64,000 nt of DNA from Notoacmeibacter ruber (GTDB lineage Bacteria > Pseudomonadota > Alphaproteobacteria > Rhizobiales > Rhizobiaceae): positions 2,889,501 to 2,953,500 of the forward strand of contig NZ_RCWN01000001.1 in the NCBI RefSeq assembly GCF_003668555.1, given 5' to 3'. The notes below the pieces were generated by a model, which was not told the origin of the DNA, ran no database searches, and saw only the letters and a list, made by a program, of their open reading frames with translations. The translations under genes were made by a program, and so were the position numbers. Position 1 is the first letter of the stretch. Each line of letters opens with the position of its first letter. Shown here piece by piece: positions 50,093-59,175 of this stretch.

Positions 50093-53000
50093 CTAGCTAC
50101 CCTGTCGATCCGAAGCCTTCTGATCCGACTTCACACCCAGGCGCTCCGCCGTCGCATCGAGAAGGGTCTCTGAAAGCGCCACGAGACGAGGCCCGCCGGT
50201 AAAGATCAGAGCGCAGCGAACAGCTTTTTCGGGAAAGAGCTGAACAAGAAGAGCGCGATAGAGCGCCATCTGGCCGGCATAGGCCTCGGGCACCGCGTCC
50301 TCGCTATCGGGTATTGTGGCGTTCGTCTTGAAATCGACCGCGAGAACCTCGTCTTCGGAAACGGCGATGCGGTCGATAATGCCGGAAACGGCGCGTTTCC
50401 GCCCCTGCACGATAAGTGTTCCGGCGATGGAAACCTCCGCTCGCGAGCCTGATGCGAAAGCGGCGCTGAATTCCGGGTGGTCGAGAACGGCGAGGACGTT
50501 TTCGCGGATGGAGCGCTGTTCGCTCTGCGTAAAATCATGGCCGGACAGCCAGCGGTCGCAGGCGTCGTGACGTTGCTCAGCAGGATACTCGGCTAGAAGT
50601 TCCAGCAAGCGGTGAACGGCAAGGCCCTTGCGGATGGGCCAGGCAACAGGAGCATGGTCCATGCCGAGAACCGGCGAAACACCGGCGACGGCTTCCGTCT
50701 CGGAATCGTCGATCGCCGTTTCCAGCAGATCGCCAGCGCCGGAGGGAGAAAGAGGGCGAGGTGCGGGATCGGGGGCAGGAAACTGCCGCAACGGGTCGAA
50801 CGGGAGCGGCCGTTCTGCCGTGGGCGAGGTTGTTTCCTCATTCGCGGCAAGCGGCAGCGCCGGGTGGGCGCTTGGCGCATAGCGCAGCACTTGGCGCCCT
50901 TGCACGACCGGATGTTCTGTCATCGGAACGACCTTGCCGCTTGCCTCAAGTCCGCTCTGCACGAGATTGAGCCAAGTCGGATGATCGGGCGCGGCCTTGC
51001 CGCAATAGCCGCAAACGATGAGCCGGTCTTCGGCGCGTGTCATGCCGACATAGAGAAGCCGCCGATACTCCTCCTCCTGAGCTGTCAGTGTGAGCGTCTT
51101 CAATTCTTCCATTTGCGGTACACGGCCGAGCTCCGGTGCTTTCCAGAGATAGGCGTCCGTTGAAGGGCCATGCTTGCCGGTTTTTAGCGGTAGACGCATC
51201 AGCTCGGGCAGGTGGGAGTGATGCGAGGGTGCGCCGCCGCTATCGACGAGAAAGACAATCGGCGCTTCGAGGCCTTTTGCCGCGTGAACCGTCATGATCC
51301 GGACCTCGTCGCGGCCCTGCTCCATCTCGCGCTTGATCTCCGGCGCCGAATGGCTGAGGGCGTCGACCACACGTTCCAGATCGGTCAGTCCGAGTTTCTC
51401 CTGCGCCATGACGAAGCGCTGAAATTCGTCGATCACCTCGCCCGCTTCTGGGCCAAGTCGGGCAATGAGCTTGCGTCTGCCGCCGTCGCGGCCGAGTACC
51501 GCGCCAAAGAAGTCGGCGGGCCGTCGATAGCCGGCCTCATCGCGCCAGATGCCCAGCTGACTTGCCGCCGCTTCGAAACGGCCATCATCGGCTCCGGCTT
51601 GACGCAGACGTTGCCAGAGCGAGCGGGAATCGCGCGGCAATAGCAGCGCCATCAGGTCGTCATCCGTCAGTGCGAAAAAGGGGCTCTTGAGCAAGCCCGC
51701 CAGCGCCAGATCGTCATTGGGTTGCTGGACGAAACGGCCGATGGCGGTCAGGTCCTGTACGGCAATGTGATCGGACAGGTGCAACCTGTCCGTTCCAGCC
51801 ACCGACACGCCCTTCTTCTTCAGGGCGCGCGCCAAAGCATGGATGAAGCGGTCACGTTTGCGCACAAGAACCAGCACATCACCCGCTCTTATCCGGCTCG
51901 CCTTGCCCGGCAGCCTCGAGTGATGGGAGAGCCAGTCGGCGATCTGGCCGGCGACCTCGTCCGCAAGTTTCGCGGCCGGCGCGGCCGACGGATCCAGCCC
52001 TTCGACCCAGCGGGCGGGCGTCTCAGCTTCATCTGCCGTAAGATACGGCCACAGTTCCACGTCCCCCGCATGACTTGCGCGCACTGTTTCATGTTCAACA
52101 GGCTCGTCATTCTGCATCAGCCCCCTGCGGGCGTCTGCCGTGCCGAAGGTCTGGTCGACTGCCGATAGAATGTCTGGCGTGGAGCGAAAGCTCTGCCGTA
52201 GTTTTACTCTGGCAAAACCCTTCTCAGCCTGTCGGATGCGCGCGCCAAACCGTGCGCCCGCCTCGGAGAACTGGCCCGGTTCGGCACCCTGGAATGAATA
52301 GATGGACTGCTTTTCGTCACCCACCGCGAAGATCGTTCGACGTTGATCTGCCTTCGATCCTTCGCCCGCGAAGAACTCTGAAGCCAGAGCCTCGATGACG
52401 CGCCATTGCCGCGGGCTTGTATCCTGCGCCTCGTCGACAAGAAGATGGTCGATTCCCTTGTCGAGTTTGTACTGCACCCATGATGCGGCGCGGTTGCGGG
52501 TCAGAAGGTCGGCGGTCCTTGTCACGAGGTCGGAGAAATCAAGAAGGCCGCGCGCGATCTTCGATCGCTCATACCGGTCGAGAAGCGCTTCGGCGAGCGT
52601 CAGGGCCGCATGGGTCGCCTCCAATAGATCGAGCGTATTGAGCTGTCTTTCGACGGTCGAGACATCGTTCACGGCCGAATGATAGTTGGAAACGAATGCG
52701 TCGCCCCGCGCTTGCAGAAGCTTCGCGCCGAACAGCCATTTTTCGCCGTAGGCTTCGCCATTATCCTTGCGCAATGCATGGGCGAAGGCGTGAAAGCGGG
52801 CAAGCGGGTCGTCCTGGTCCAGAGCGACCAGCAGCTTGTCGCAGAAATCCAGCGGTCGTTTCGCCCCAAGCTGATCGCAATGCGCGCGCAAATCTGAAAT
52901 GGCATTTTTATCCCAGCCCTCGGGGGGAAGCGCGTCCGCCAGAAGCGATTCAACGGTCAATCCTTCATGGAGACCGAGCTGGTCACGCAGGCGCGCCATG

Positions 53001-53662
53001 ATCGATTCGCGATCCGCCAGAACGGGCGTCAGTTCGTCCCGCTTGCGGATGATGTCCGTCAGAAGCCGGTCGAGACCGGTCTCTCCGGCGCGCGCCATGA
53101 TATGGTCGAAGGCATCAAAGAGCCCGGCATCCGAGCCCGATGTGGCTTTTGTCAGCAGCCGGCGGCGTGCATCGGCGAGGAGCGCTGCCTCCATCGCCGT
53201 GTCCATCATCTCGAAATGGCCGGCAATACCGGCTTCGAGCGGAAACTGATGCAGGATGGCTTCGCAAAAGGCATGGATGGTTTGGATTTTGAGGCCGCCG
53301 GGCGTTTCCAAAGCTTCGGCGAAGAGCCGCCGCGCTCTCGAAAGCCGCTCGGTATCGGGCGGAAACCCTTCCATATCCCGAATCGTCGCGGCGAGCTGCT
53401 CGTCGTCGAGATGCGTCCAGGCGCCCAGCAGGCCGAAGACACGCGCGCTCATATTAGCCGCGGCTGCCTTCGTGTAGGTCAGACAGAGAATGCGGTTTGG
53501 CTGAACGCCGTCGAGGAGAAGTCGTACCACGCGGTTGGCGAGAACATGGGTCTTTCCGGACCCGGCATTGGCCGACACCCATGCGGAGAGGGCAGGGTCC
53601 GCCGCCTGCCTCTGGCTTTCGATGGTCGAGGCGGTAATGTCCCAGTCGTTCCGCACGATCAA
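50093..53662 (-). CDS. addA: Double-strand break repair helicase-nuclease AddA
   Basis: A 1189-residue UvrD-type helicase with Walker A ANAGSGKTHVLANRV near residue 33, Walker B LLVDEAQDTSPRQW, a VGDEKQSIYSFQGA motif III and RIMTVHAAKGLEAPIV motif V. A C-terminal RecB-like nuclease has VLAVDFKTN. With AddB it resects double-strand breaks for RecA loading. ATGA overlap with addB. Confidence 0.95.
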   Translation of the reverse strand: MIVRNDWDITASTIESQRQAADPALSAWVSANAGSGKTHVLANRVVRLLLDGVQPNRILCLTYTKAAAANMSARVFGLLGAWTHLDDEQLAATIRDMEGFPPDTERLSRARRLFAEALETPGGLKIQTIHAFCEAILHQFPLEAGIAGHFEMMDTAMEAALLADARRRLLTKATSGSDAGLFDAFDHIMARAGETGLDRLLTDIIRKRDELTPVLADRESIMARLRDQLGLHEGLTVESLLADALPPEGWDKNAISDLRAHCDQLGAKRPLDFCDKLLVALDQDDPLARFHAFAHALRKDNGEAYGEKWLFGAKLLQARGDAFVSNYHSAVNDVSTVERQLNTLDLLEATHAALTLAEALLDRYERSKIARGLLDFSDLVTRTADLLTRNRAASWVQYKLDKGIDHLLVDEAQDTSPRQWRVIEALASEFFAGEGSKADQRRTIFAVGDEKQSIYSFQGAEPGQFSEAGARFGARIRQAEKGFARVKLRQSFRSTPDILSAVDQTFGTADARRGLMQNDEPVEHETVRASHAGDVELWPYLTADEAETPARWVEGLDPSAAPAAKLADEVAGQIADWLSHHSRLPGKASRIRAGDVLVLVRKRDRFIHALARALKKKGVSVAGTDRLHLSDHIAVQDLTAIGRFVQQPNDDLALAGLLKSPFFALTDDDLMALLLPRDSRSLWQRLRQAGADDGRFEAAASQLGIWRDEAGYRRPADFFGAVLGRDGGRRKLIARLGPEAGEVIDEFQRFVMAQEKLGLTDLERVVDALSHSAPEIKREMEQGRDEVRIMTVHAAKGLEAPIVFLVDSGGAPSHHSHLPELMRLPLKTGKHGPSTDAYLWKAPELGRVPQMEELKTLTLTAQEEEYRRLLYVGMTRAEDRLIVCGYCGKAAPDHPTWLNLVQSGLEASGKVVPMTEHPVVQGRQVLRYAPSAHPALPLAANEETTSPTAERPLPFDPLRQFPAPDPAPRPLSPSGAGDLLETAIDDSETEAVAGVSPVLGMDHAPVAWPIRKGLAVHRLLELLAEYPAEQRHDACDRWLSGHDFTQSEQRSIRENVLAVLDHPEFSAAFASGSRAEVSIAGTLIVQGRKRAVSGIIDRIAVSEDEVLAVDFKTNATIPDSEDAVPEAYAGQMALYRALLVQLFPEKAVRCALIFTGGPRLVALSETLLDATAERLGVKSDQKASDRQGS

Positions 53663-56600
53663 CCGGCCTCGCTATCGGTGCCGGCGCTCCATTCGAGCGT
53701 GCGGGCCAGATGGTCGTAATCGCCCAGCGCTTCGTCGGCGCGGAAAGGCAGAAGCCGCGCCGTATAGCCATTGGCCGGATCGCGATAATAGATCATCTGT
53801 TCGATCAGTCGCTCCCAGGCCAGATCGGCCAGTTCCGAGGCGCTGACGATCTGCTTGCGCCGTTGGTCGAGAACGCTTTTCGTTGTCACGTCGCCCCGCG
53901 CGCCGAGTTTGATATAGAGAAGATCCGCTGGCTCCTGCGCACCGACTTCGTCGAAAGCGCCACGCTTAAGGAGGGCGGCTTCGAGCGGCAACTGTGAGGC
54001 GGTGAGTGCGCGGACATCGCTGGCGGAGGGCGGCTCGCCTGTCTTGTAGTCGATGATATCCGCACCGCCGTCGGCCATCCGGTTGATCCGGTCTGCCATG
54101 CCGCGCAAGGTGCACTCTGTTTCGGCAATCGCGGTCTCCCCGGCTTTCGCTTCAACATGCGATGCCGTGATGCGCGCCTGCCTTTCCTGCTCCAGTGTCA
54201 GAACGTGCGGAACCATGGAGAGGAAGCGGGGCCACCAGACCGCGTGAATGTCCGCCGGCAGCTTCTCGGATGCGAAATTCTTTCGGCCGATCGCTTCAAA
54301 TTGCGCTCCGGCCGTCTCTGATGACGGATCGATTCGGGCGCGGATGAAGTCTTCCAGAATGGCATGAAAAAGCGTGCCGCGATCACGCGCATCATGGTCG
54401 CGCATCAATTCGGGCAATGGCGCGAGGCCAAGAATCTGCTCCGCATGAATGGCGTAGGGGTCACGGCGAAGCCGTTCGATCTGGGTCACGGAAAAGGCTG
54501 TAGGCCGGGCGTCGAGCGGCGGTATGGGGCAGGGCCGTCCGGCAAGCGGAACCGAGGGGCTTTCGTCGAGCATCGATCCCCAATGAAGATAATCCTTGCC
54601 GCGCAGACGCATCGCCTCGGTGGCATCCTGACCCGCCAGAACGGTCAGGCGCTGGAGCCACCGGGACGGGACGGTCGGTGCGCCATCGGCTTTGGCCGCG
54701 CGCGACAAAATGACGTTCGCGTGCCCCAGCGCCTGCTGAAAATCATGGGCCGCTAGGCCGATCCTTCGTTCCGGTGGCAGAAGCGAGAGATCCGACTGCA
54801 TGCTGCGCGAAAGGAAACGGTCGGCGCGGGCTGCGGAAGGCCAGCTTTTTTCGTTCAACCCGCCAAGAATGACGGTATCGACCGATTGCAAACGGCTCTC
54901 CAGCTGGCCCCAGATGAACACTCTCTGATCCGCTCCCGCGGCCGGCTTGACCGTTTCCCCGGCAAGGAGCGCCAGCAAAACGTCCGGCCATTCGCCGGGT
55001 GCGACAGGAAGGTCGCTTTCCTCTGCAATCAGACGGCGCAGCCGCTCGGCGAGCAACGCGCCGTTCTCGCCCTCATAGAGACGCTCGAGAGCACCGTCCT
55101 TCTGGCGTCCAAGCGCCTCGAAGACTCGGATTGTCGCGACGAGAAGCGCGTGGAGCGATACGTCATTTTCGGCACGCAATGCGGTGAGAGGTTCGAAGGC
55201 TTCCTGTAGCTTGAAACCGAGGACGTCATCGTCGAATGGCAGGCCGGCCGAAGCACGGCGCTTCTCGTAACGCCGGTCCGGCTTTTCACGCGGTCGCTCC
55301 TGCCGGCGCTCGGCGATTTCGTCTAGCAGTTCGTTGAGCCGGGCAATGTCCGGCCGAGCGGTGGTGCCTCGCAGGTGAAGGAGTTCGAAGAATTCCGCCA
55401 TTTCGCGCATGGCTGCGCGATGTTCGCCCAGATGAACCAGCGGATGCTTCAGCAGAGCCAGCAAGGGCAACACATCGCCGGGGCGCATGGCGCATTCCGC
55501 CGTCAGCAGCAAAAGCGTGGCAGGCGGCGTTGTCTCAAGTGGCGTACCGCCGGAATCATTGGCAATAAGGCCAAACCGCAGCAGTTCCGACGAGACGAGG
55601 CGCGCGAGTCCCCGGTCGGGCGTGATGAGAGCAGCGATCCGCTCCGGCTTCTCGATCGCTGCCCGCAGGGCTGCTGCAACGGCGATTGCTTCGTCCTGTT
55701 CGCTGGCGGCCTCGATCAGGGCCACATCGTCGAGCGCGCCGGCATTCAACCAGTCCTCGATCCGGCGTTCCTCCTGTTTCCAGCGATCGGTGAGCGGCGC
55801 CGGTGTCATGGCAAGAGAAACGATGCGTCCGCGGGAAGCGCGGGCGGGATCGGCCGTCCCGAGCGGTCGAACCTGATCCGCTGTGACGCCGAGTGCCTTG
55901 ACCAACGTGCCGAGGGCCTGCTGCGGATGGCCATGGAGAGACGGCGTTATGGGGGCGGTTGCGAGCAGCGACCATGTTTCGGCGTCAAGGTGACGGTCGA
56001 GGCCAGGCAGGACGACCGCTCCGGCCGGAAGGGACGCGATGGCGGCAAGGAGCCTGCGCGTCACTGGGTTCGTGCCGGTCGAACCGGCCGCTATGACCGG
56101 TCCGGGTGGCGGTGAAGCGACAAGGCGTCTCGCCAGCGCGTCGAGAAGCTGATTGGTATGATCGGCAGGATTGCTCAATCCCCTTTCGTCCAGATAGGCA
56201 GGCCAGGCTTCGGTCACGATGGTCAGGAATTGCAGGGTAAGCTGCCACCAGTCGGCCAGTTCTTCCGGTACGATATCTTGGAAGCTCTCCCATCCAACGC
56301 CTTCTGTTTCCACCTCGTCGATCAGGCGTCCGAGATCAGAGGCAAGGTGGATCGCATCGGCAAGAGTGGCCGGGACCGGGGTGTCCGGGCCTCCGCGCGC
56401 CTTGGCTTCGGCGGCTATACGCCTCCGCCAGCTCTGGACGAGCGGAGCCAGCGTCAGCGTGCGGTGCAGTGTTTCCGCCGGCGGTCGCAGGTCAGGCGAA
56501 TATGCTCCGCCCTCGACGATCAGCCCCGCATCCTCATCCGGATCGCCGAGGGTGCGGATGATCGGCATCATGACGGGCTGGCCGCCAGCCCGTTCCAGCA

Positions 56601-56778
56601 GATGAGCGCGTAAGGAACGCGCGGCGCGTCGTGTGGGCAGAAAGAGTGTCGTCGCGGGAAGGGCCAAGGGATCGCACGGATCGATCGGCATGCCTGTCAG
56701 TGTGCCGTCGAATAGGGCGTCCGCCAGCGTCGGCAAAAAGGGCAGGCCGGCATCGATGGAAAAAACCCTGTCGGACAT
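53659..56778 (-). CDS. addB: Double-strand break repair protein AddB
   Basis: A 1039-residue partner of AddA. The N-terminal part is the inactivated helicase-like domain (LFLPTRRAARSLRAHLL); the C-terminal part is a PD-(D/E)XK nuclease with DIIDYKTGEPPSASD. I see no group of cysteines in the last 300 residues, so the 4Fe-4S cluster of Bacillus AddB is absent. Coupled to addA by ATGA. Start ATG at 56778. Confidence 0.94.
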   Translation of the reverse strand: MSDRVFSIDAGLPFLPTLADALFDGTLTGMPIDPCDPLALPATTLFLPTRRAARSLRAHLLERAGGQPVMMPIIRTLGDPDEDAGLIVEGGAYSPDLRPPAETLHRTLTLAPLVQSWRRRIAAEAKARGGPDTPVPATLADAIHLASDLGRLIDEVETEGVGWESFQDIVPEELADWWQLTLQFLTIVTEAWPAYLDERGLSNPADHTNQLLDALARRLVASPPPGPVIAAGSTGTNPVTRRLLAAIASLPAGAVVLPGLDRHLDAETWSLLATAPITPSLHGHPQQALGTLVKALGVTADQVRPLGTADPARASRGRIVSLAMTPAPLTDRWKQEERRIEDWLNAGALDDVALIEAASEQDEAIAVAAALRAAIEKPERIAALITPDRGLARLVSSELLRFGLIANDSGGTPLETTPPATLLLLTAECAMRPGDVLPLLALLKHPLVHLGEHRAAMREMAEFFELLHLRGTTARPDIARLNELLDEIAERRQERPREKPDRRYEKRRASAGLPFDDDVLGFKLQEAFEPLTALRAENDVSLHALLVATIRVFEALGRQKDGALERLYEGENGALLAERLRRLIAEESDLPVAPGEWPDVLLALLAGETVKPAAGADQRVFIWGQLESRLQSVDTVILGGLNEKSWPSAARADRFLSRSMQSDLSLLPPERRIGLAAHDFQQALGHANVILSRAAKADGAPTVPSRWLQRLTVLAGQDATEAMRLRGKDYLHWGSMLDESPSVPLAGRPCPIPPLDARPTAFSVTQIERLRRDPYAIHAEQILGLAPLPELMRDHDARDRGTLFHAILEDFIRARIDPSSETAGAQFEAIGRKNFASEKLPADIHAVWWPRFLSMVPHVLTLEQERQARITASHVEAKAGETAIAETECTLRGMADRINRMADGGADIIDYKTGEPPSASDVRALTASQLPLEAALLKRGAFDEVGAQEPADLLYIKLGARGDVTTKSVLDQRRKQIVSASELADLAWERLIEQMIYYRDPANGYTARLLPFRADEALGDYDHLARTLEWSAGTDSEAG

Positions 56779-56866
56779 CCGGCTCCCGCTAGTCTGTCGG
56801 CCGTCTGGCCGGTTGGATCAGCCGAAGCTGGATCGATCCGCTTATATCGCCCGTCAAGCGCTGGCC

Positions 56867-57628
56867 TCAACCGGCGATACGGCGTTGCTCGGCGGTTCTC
56901 GATCTTGCAATGGCTTCTTCCGCTGGCGCAATGGCCTGCGGTGTCCCGACGGTAATCCAGCGGCCCTGCAGCACCACGCCAAACAGGCGCCCCTTTTCAA
57001 TGGCGCGGTCGAAATAGAGATTGAGCGAATGCGGCTCGGCCTTGGCGGCCTTGAAAATGGCCGGCGAAAGGATCGCGGCACCCGCGTAGATATAGGCGGG
57101 CAGACCGGACGCCTTCTCATCCTTGGCGCGCAGCAGCCGGCCCTCGGCATCCCTGGCGAAGTCGAGACCGCCACTATGACCGGTGGCATCGTCCATATCG
57201 GCAAGAAGGAGGGCGATATCCATCGCGGCAGGGTCGAAGAGATCGGCGAGAAGCGAAAGGGCCGGCTCTCCTTCATCGATCCAGAACGTATCGGAGTTCA
57301 GAAGATAGAAGGGCGCATCGCCTCCGATCAGGGAGAGTGCCTTGACCACACCGCCGGCGGAATCGAGCAACTGCTGCCGTTCGTCCGAAATGGCGATCTT
57401 CAGATCCTTGCGAGAGGCGAGGTGTTCGATGATCTGATCGGGCAGATAATGCACGTTGACCGCGCAACGGTTCACGCCGGTTTCGGCAAGCATGTCGAGG
57501 CCACGATCCAGAAGGCAGCGACCGCTGATCTCGATCAATGGCTTCGGCCGCGTTTCGGTCAGCGGACGCATCCGTTTGCCAAGACCGGCAGCCAGAACGA
57601 TGGCCTCGCGGGGCGCTTCGATACTCAT
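56867..57628 (-). CDS. murU: Sugar-1-phosphate nucleotidyltransferase, MurU-like
   Basis: A 253-residue nucleotidyltransferase with AIVLAAGLGKRMRPLTETRPKPL, the uridylyltransferase signature, and NSDTFWID with the metal-binding Asp. The neighbour is a phosphotransferase of the AmgK type, so the pair fits the MurNAc recycling route (AmgK phosphorylates MurNAc, MurU makes UDP-MurNAc). The ATG overlaps the upstream stop as ATGA. Confidence 0.85.
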   Translation of the reverse strand: MSIEAPREAIVLAAGLGKRMRPLTETRPKPLIEISGRCLLDRGLDMLAETGVNRCAVNVHYLPDQIIEHLASRKDLKIAISDERQQLLDSAGGVVKALSLIGGDAPFYLLNSDTFWIDEGEPALSLLADLFDPAAMDIALLLADMDDATGHSGGLDFARDAEGRLLRAKDEKASGLPAYIYAGAAILSPAIFKAAKAEPHSLNLYFDRAIEKGRLFGVVLQGRWITVGTPQAIAPAEEAIARSRTAEQRRIAG

Positions 57629-59175
57629 GATGTCTCCGCCGAAAGGCCGATCTGATCGTATAGCGGCCGAAGCGGCGCCAAAGCGGGATGGGCGAGGTTT
57701 CTGCGCAGATATTCCTCGATACGCGGCAAATGCGCGAGATAATGCGGCTTGTGGTCGCGCTGGTCGAGACGAACGAAAATGCCTGCGATCTTGCTGTTTC
57801 GCTGAGCGGCCATGATGGCGTAGGTGGTTTCGAACCGGTGGCGATCGAACCCGTCGCCCCGCGCCGCGCAATATGTCTTGACGACCGAATGTTCGAGGGC
57901 GGGAGAGATCGTCACGCGTGCATCCTGCGCCAGCGAAGCGACATCATAGGCGAGCGGTCCGATCACCGCGTCCTGGAAGTCGATGATGCCAACGCGGGCA
58001 AGGCCTTCCTTTTCCCCGCGCCAGATGATGTTGGGCGAATGAAAATCCCGAAGGACAAGACCCTGCTCGGCCTCGGAGAGATGCTCCAGAACCTCGTCCC
58101 ACGCAGCGCGATATCGCTTGGCAAACGCCACAGCGTCTGCATCCGGTAGACGATAGGGCATGTACCAGGCAGGCAGCAGGTCGATCTCTGCGCCCAGCGC
58201 TTCGCGATCGTAAGCGGGGATCTCATAGGTTTGGCCGTCTTCAAGCGCGATTTGGGCGGCGGAGGACTGGCCATGCAGATGGGCAAGCGCTTCCGCGCAG
58301 GCTTTGTAGCGTTCTTCGTCAGGCTCACCGGCCGCGGGCCCGTCGCTACGGACACCGTCTTCGCCAAGATGCTCGACGAGGAGAAGGCCTGAATCGAGAT
58401 CGTCCGCCATGATAGCCGGGGCCGCGAGGCCACTTTCGCGCAGCCTCTTTGCGATCGCGACGAAAGCCCGGACATCTTCCGCCAGATGGGCGACCTGGCT
58501 GTAAGGCGCACCATAGGCCTGGAGGACCGGCCCGTCCGGCTGCGCGGGCGCGTTCATCAGAACGGCAGTGCCGTCATGCAAGCCGATGGTCTCGTAGGAG
58601 CGGGTGGACGCATCGCCGCAGAAAAAGCGACGCTTCGCATTTTCGTGGTTCTGCGCGTCCAGAAAGGCGCGGATTGAAAGGCTGCGCTCCAGCCTGCTGC
58701 CGAACTCCGATGATGGAACGAGGCGAGCCTGCCGCCCTTCGCCTTGTAACGACATCTCGACTGTCAGGGCGGGAGCCGGCAGGACAGCTCCGCCACGCTC
58801 TGGCCATTCGACCAGAACCGCGCCGCCTTCCAGCCACTCCGTCATGCCAAGCTCATCCAGTTCGCTCTCATCACCAAGACGGTAAAGGTCGAAATGGGCA
58901 ACCGGCAACCGGCCCTCATAATGCTGGACGAGAGTGAAAGTCGGGCTAGGCACTTCCAGTTCGTCGTCATCCGCGAGGGCGCGGATGAGCGCTCGCGCGA
59001 GAAACGATTTACCCGCGCCGAGATCACCGGAAAGTGCGATCAGGTCGCCGGGTTTGAGGCACATGGCCAGGTCCTCGGCAAGACGGATGGTCGCGGTTTC
59101 GCTTGGCAAAGCAAGCGTGAGAACGGTCGCGGTTTCCGCCTCGGGTGACTGGGATGGTGCGGCGGCCATGCTCAT
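57625..59175 (-). CDS. tsaE: Fusion of TsaE tRNA-modification ATPase and AmgK-like sugar kinase
   Basis: A 516-residue protein. Residues about 1-160 are TsaE (Walker A ALSGDLGAGKSFLARALI, SPTFTLVQHYEG, HFDLYRLGD), needed for t6A37 in tRNA. Residues about 180-516 are an aminoglycoside-phosphotransferase-fold kinase (LVLRDFHSPNIIWRG with the catalytic Asp, VGIIDFQDAVIGPLAYD with the metal Asp), as in AmgK. The fusion is known from other Rhizobiales. The start overlaps the divL stop as ATGA. Confidence 0.92.
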   Translation of the reverse strand: MSMAAAPSQSPEAETATVLTLALPSETATIRLAEDLAMCLKPGDLIALSGDLGAGKSFLARALIRALADDDELEVPSPTFTLVQHYEGRLPVAHFDLYRLGDESELDELGMTEWLEGGAVLVEWPERGGAVLPAPALTVEMSLQGEGRQARLVPSSEFGSRLERSLSIRAFLDAQNHENAKRRFFCGDASTRSYETIGLHDGTAVLMNAPAQPDGPVLQAYGAPYSQVAHLAEDVRAFVAIAKRLRESGLAAPAIMADDLDSGLLLVEHLGEDGVRSDGPAAGEPDEERYKACAEALAHLHGQSSAAQIALEDGQTYEIPAYDREALGAEIDLLPAWYMPYRLPDADAVAFAKRYRAAWDEVLEHLSEAEQGLVLRDFHSPNIIWRGEKEGLARVGIIDFQDAVIGPLAYDVASLAQDARVTISPALEHSVVKTYCAARGDGFDRHRFETTYAIMAAQRNSKIAGIFVRLDQRDHKPHYLAHLPRIEEYLRRNLAHPALAPLRPLYDQIGLSAETS

